Below, in pieces: positions 62,976 through 64,000 of a stretch of 64,000 nucleotides of DNA. Under the pieces are notes generated by a model. The model had not been told where the DNA came from and did not search any database. It worked only from the letters and a program-made list of their open reading frames with translations. This stretch comes from Aquibacillus sediminis (lineage in GTDB: Bacteria > Bacillota > Bacilli > Bacillales > Amphibacillaceae): NCBI RefSeq assembly GCF_005870085.1, contig NZ_SZNM01000006.1, positions 62,001 through 126,000 of the forward strand, in the 5' to 3' direction. Positions within the stretch are counted from its first letter, which is position 1, and the number at the start of each line of letters is the position of its first letter. Both the position numbers and the translations under genes were made by a program.

Positions 62976-64000
62976 ATGGGAAATCGTGAGCAGAGAATAA
63001 AGCATGCAGATTTACAAGATCGTGTAGTATCTCCAGGGGAAGCTGCGTCATGGATTGGGGATGGAATGACGCTAGGGTTAAGTGGTTTTACTCGAGCAGG
63101 GGATGTGAAGGCAGTGCCTTCAGCATTGGTCAAACGTGCAGAAACAGATAATTTTAAAGTTAATGTGTATACAGGGGCTTCTTTAGGTTCTGATATCGAT
63201 CGCTTATTTGCTGAAGCGGGCATTATTCATAAACGTCTCCCTTTCCAAGCGGATGCGACAATGAGAAAGAAGATCAACGGAGGAGAACATTTATTTGTTG
63301 ATCATCATTTATCACACACTGCAGAGTTGGTTCGAGCGAATGCTATAGAGTCCATTGATTACGCAATATTGGAAGCGGTTTCGATTACGGAAGACGGGTT
63401 GGTGATTCCAACAACATCTGTCGGAAATTCTTTAACATTTGCTACACATGCAGACAATATTATTATTGAAATCAATGAGTCGCAGTCTCCATTGTTAGAA
63501 GGGTTACATGACTTGTATGATCCAGGTAACCAAGGGGAAAGGGAACCAATCCCGTTAACAAAAGTCGATGATCGAATTGGAACGGTAGGTATTCCGGTTG
63601 ATGTAGATAAAATAAAGGGAATTGTATTTACTAACCAACTAGATTCTCCATCAACTATTGTCGCTCCTGATGAAGAGACAAAGCAAATGGCAGATCATTT
63701 ACTAACGTTTTTACGTTCAGAAATTAGTGCGGGGCGATTAACAGAGAAACTAGCGCCATTACAATCAGGAATAGGTTCTGTTGCTAATGCAGTCCTACAT
63801 GGAATGATTGATTCAGAGTTTAAAGGGTTAGAAGTGTATTCTGAGGTACTACAGGATGCAGTTTTTGACCTAATTGATGCAGGGAAAGTGGATGTTGCTT
63901 CTTGTTGTTCCATCACATTGTCAGAAGCAAAAATGAAACAGGTTTTTAATAACTTTGAGAAGTATCGTGATAAATTGGTGATGCGGCCACAAGAGATTTC
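62976..64000 (+). CDS. Acetyl-CoA hydrolase / CoA-transferase, partial
   Basis: Begins ATG at 62976 after gaaagaggg and runs off the window after about 341 codons. Contains MTLGLSGFTRAGDVKAVPSA, LVIPTTSVGNSLTFATHADN and the CoA-binding-type glycine motif GIGSVANAVLHGM. It matches the acetyl-CoA hydrolase/transferase family (succinate or acetate CoA-transferase). The probable role is exchange of CoA between acetate, succinate or related acids. Confidence 0.9.
   Translation, partial: MGNREQRIKHADLQDRVVSPGEAASWIGDGMTLGLSGFTRAGDVKAVPSALVKRAETDNFKVNVYTGASLGSDIDRLFAEAGIIHKRLPFQADATMRKKINGGEHLFVDHHLSHTAELVRANAIESIDYAILEAVSITEDGLVIPTTSVGNSLTFATHADNIIIEINESQSPLLEGLHDLYDPGNQGEREPIPLTKVDDRIGTVGIPVDVDKIKGIVFTNQLDSPSTIVAPDEETKQMADHLLTFLRSEISAGRLTEKLAPLQSGIGSVANAVLHGMIDSEFKGLEVYSEVLQDAVFDLIDAGKVDVASCCSITLSEAKMKQVFNNFEKYRDKLVMRPQEI

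Overview
The window is a low-GC chromosome segment from a Bacillaceae-type Firmicute. The evidence is strong Shine-Dalgarno sites, frequent TTG and GTG starts, AT-rich codon use, and a gene order matching the Bacillus subtilis purine-to-yefA block (pur operon, yerABC, pcrB-pcrA-ligA-camS, a proline symporter, gatCAB, dgkB, rlmCD). Many tandem arrays and dispersed repeats fill the gaps. Together with YesMN-like sugar uptake genes, this fits a salt- or alkali-adapted genus near Oceanobacillus or Gracilibacillus; the genus is inference only. No rRNA, tRNA, insertion sequence, prophage or CRISPR array was seen.

Positions 1-10105 carry purC-S-Q-L-F-M-N-H-D, nine overlapping or closely spaced genes for inosinate synthesis, ending in a strong terminator. 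A structured 166-base gap separates purH from purD. Positions 10172-12144 hold an accessory cassette: a 57-residue secreted-peptide precursor, an HTH-TPR regulator of the RNPP type (NprR/PlcR-like), a long inverted repeat in the divergent control region, and a divergent 72-residue gene. This is the best candidate here for an undescribed signalling system. moaA, modA and modB follow (molybdenum cofactor and molybdate uptake, without modC), then a 53-bp tandem array and a small DUF2892 membrane protein.

Positions 16158-20420 hold yerA, yerB, yerC and an oxidoreductase, then a 51-bp tandem array. Positions 21153-29436 hold pcrB, pcrA, ligA, camS, an unannotated 32-residue membrane peptide and putP, followed by a 21-bp tandem array. 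Positions 29965-35798 hold gatC, gatA, gatB, dgkB and rlmCD. After a CBS-domain protein, an MFS transporter and a lone excisionase-type HTH gene come a SulP anion transporter with a UspA protein (38727-40642). A YesN/YesO/YesP/YesQ/YesL/YesM-like set (40877-48048) combines two-component signalling with an ABC sugar importer.

The last part has helD with a small upstream gene, a methyltransferase paired with a 45-residue zinc-ribbon-like protein, a second UspA, an rnjA homologue coupled to a 41-residue leader gene, an SstT-type symporter, an isolated GH1 6-phospho-beta-glucosidase, arsR-arsB-arsC, tandem fluoride channel genes, and a LytTR regulator beside a CoA-transferase gene cut off by the window end. 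At least five copies of an approximately 100-155-base repeat ending in a hairpin are scattered between 10.3 and 61.9 kb.
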